A DNA stretch of 17,280 nt from an uncultured Alphaproteobacteria bacterium. Its GTDB lineage: Bacteria > Pseudomonadota > Alphaproteobacteria > Puniceispirillales > UBA1172. Shown here piece after piece: positions 16,101-17,280 of the stretch (position 1 is the first letter of the stretch; each line of letters starts with the position of its first letter). The stretch spans positions 1 through 17,280 of the forward strand of contig CAJXME010000002.1 of the NCBI GenBank assembly GCA_913056245.1, given 5' to 3'. Below the pieces are notes generated by a model. That model searched no databases. It had not been told where the DNA came from and saw only the letters and a list, made by a program, of their open reading frames with translations. The position numbers and the translations under genes are program-made.

Positions 16101-17280
16101 ATGGCTGATCAAACCCACGCGGAACTCATTGTTATCGGGGCAGGCCCCGGCGGTTATGTGGCGGCGATCCGCGCCGCGCAATTGGGGATGAGCGTGATCT
16201 GCGTGGAAAAGCGCGCAACTCTTGGCGGCACTTGTTTGAATGTCGGCTGTATCCCGTCTAAAGCTCTCCTTAACACTTCGGAAAAATACCATGATGCGGC
16301 GTCAGGTCATCTCGCCGATCAAGGCATCACGCTGGGCAAAGCCAAACTCGATCTTGATGTCATGATGGCCAATAAAGACAAAATTGTCCGTGATTTGACG
16401 GGGGGGATTGATCTGCTCTTCCGCAAGAATAAAGTGACGCGCATCACCGGCATGGCGACCATCACCGCCCCGGGCGAGGTAAGCGTCAGCAAGGACGACG
16501 GCAGCATCACCACGTTAACCGCCGACCGTATTTTGATTGCCACGGGGTCTGAACCCGTAAGCCTGCCCGGGGTGGATATTGACGAAGATAAAATTGTGTC
16601 TTCCACCGGCGCTTTGGCCTTGCCGAAAGTGCCAAAACGCTTGGTGCTGATTGGCGCAGGTTATATCGGCCTTGAAATGGGGACGGTTTGGCAACGGCTT
16701 GGCGCAGAGGTTGAAGTGGTGGAATATCTGCCGCGCATCCTGCCGGGCATGGACGCGGAAGTCGCGCGGAAATTCCAATCGATTCTCGAAAAACAAGGGC
16801 TAAACTTCCGCCTCAGCACGGCGGTGAAATCCGCCAAAGCCAATAAGTCTGGGGTGGTGCTTGATATTGAACCCGCCGCGGGCGGCGAGCGCGAAAAACT
16901 CACCGCCGATGTTGTGCTGGTGGCGGTGGGGCGTCGGCCTAACACCGATGGGCTGGGGCTGGAGGCGGTTGGCGTGACGCTAGATGAACGTGGACGCATT
17001 CCTGTCGATGAAGATTTTGAAACCAATATCCCCGGTATTTTTGCCATTGGTGACGTGATCCCTGGCCCTATGTTAGCACATAAAGCCGAAGAAGATGGCG
17101 TCGCGGCGGTGGAAATCATGGCGGGGATGGCGGGGCGTGTTGATTACGATCATGTCCCGGGCATTGTCTATACCGCGCCGGAAATTGCCACTCTTGGCAA
17201 AACCGAAGAGCAACTCAAAGATGCTGGCATCACTTATCATAAAGGCGTCTTCCCCTTCCAAGCCAATAGCCGGGCGCGCG
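16101..17280 (+). CDS. lpd: Dihydrolipoyl dehydrogenase (E3), 3' end outside window
   Basis: The visible 393 codons encode most of the flavoprotein that reoxidises dihydrolipoamide with NAD, shared in principle by the 2-oxoglutarate, pyruvate and glycine-cleavage complexes. The FAD-binding GAGPGGYVAAIRAAQLG lies at residues 13-29. The redox-active disulfide is C45-C50 in GGTCLNVGCIPSK. The NAD-binding Rossmann motif is LIGAGYIGLEMGTVW, and FAIGDV is the second FAD motif. The dimer-interface domain begins at YTAPEIATLGKTEEQL, and the C-terminal His-Glu catalytic region lies past the window. The frame is open to the last base. It follows sucB by 24 bases and has no clear Shine-Dalgarno. Position after sucAB makes it the E3 most likely dedicated to this complex, though paralogues elsewhere are common. 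Confidence 0.97.
   Translation, partial: MADQTHAELIVIGAGPGGYVAAIRAAQLGMSVICVEKRATLGGTCLNVGCIPSKALLNTSEKYHDAASGHLADQGITLGKAKLDLDVMMANKDKIVRDLTGGIDLLFRKNKVTRITGMATITAPGEVSVSKDDGSITTLTADRILIATGSEPVSLPGVDIDEDKIVSSTGALALPKVPKRLVLIGAGYIGLEMGTVWQRLGAEVEVVEYLPRILPGMDAEVARKFQSILEKQGLNFRLSTAVKSAKANKSGVVLDIEPAAGGEREKLTADVVLVAVGRRPNTDGLGLEAVGVTLDERGRIPVDEDFETNIPGIFAIGDVIPGPMLAHKAEEDGVAAVEIMAGMAGRVDYDHVPGIVYTAPEIATLGKTEEQLKDAGITYHKGVFPFQANSRAR

Overview
The window is a gene-dense chromosomal segment from what looks like an alphaproteobacterium, with G+C in the low-to-mid 50s per cent by eye. Three things suggest this: the order trmD-rplS-leuC-leuD-leuB-asd; the cluster sdhC-sdhD-sdhA-sdhB with an AFG1/ZapE ATPase followed by an LDH-like mdh; and the sucA-sucB-lpd block downstream. 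This arrangement is familiar from Rhodospirillales-like alphaproteobacteria. The genus cannot be fixed from the sequence alone.

Region 1 (1-5081, plus strand) starts with the 3' end of trmD (tRNA m1G37 methyltransferase). Next come rplS (ribosomal protein L19) with its own candidate promoter, then leuC, leuD and leuB (isopropylmalate isomerase subunits and dehydrogenase; leuA is not here) and asd (aspartate-semialdehyde dehydrogenase). Gaps from leuC to asd are short and most starts have clear Shine-Dalgarno (SD) sequences, so leuCDB-asd reads as one operon. Region 2 (5078-5920, minus strand) is a lone PdxY-type pyridoxal kinase. It converges on asd with a 4-base overlap and diverges from sdhC.

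Region 3 (6082-10579, plus strand) is sdhCDAB, complete succinate dehydrogenase (complex II) with all iron-sulfur, FAD and haem ligands visible, followed closely by zapE. Region 4 (10580-17280, plus strand) has a roughly 200-base intergenic stretch with a good mdh promoter. It then has malate dehydrogenase, the E1 and E2 components of 2-oxoglutarate dehydrogenase (sucA, sucB) and the first 393 codons of lpd (E3), which runs off the end. Together regions 3 and 4 encode four TCA-cycle steps or complexes: 2-oxoglutarate to succinyl-CoA, succinate to fumarate, and malate to oxaloacetate, with E3 as a shared component. The sucCD genes (succinyl-CoA synthetase), which commonly sit between mdh and sucA in alphaproteobacteria, are absent here. 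Their place is taken by about 90 bases holding a strong hairpin and a 7-codon mini-ORF that overlaps the sucA start by one base.

There are no tRNA or rRNA genes, insertion sequences, prophage genes, CRISPR arrays, toxin-antitoxin or defence genes, and no gene of unknown family. I looked for a novel system and did not find one. The second-look items are regulatory or organisational: the missing sucCD with the hairpin and mini-ORF, a tandem repeat over the rplS promoter, the convergent asd/pdxY overlap, and palindromes in the intergenic regions. All of these come from reading by eye and no search was run. No gene-free stretch exceeds 300 bases.
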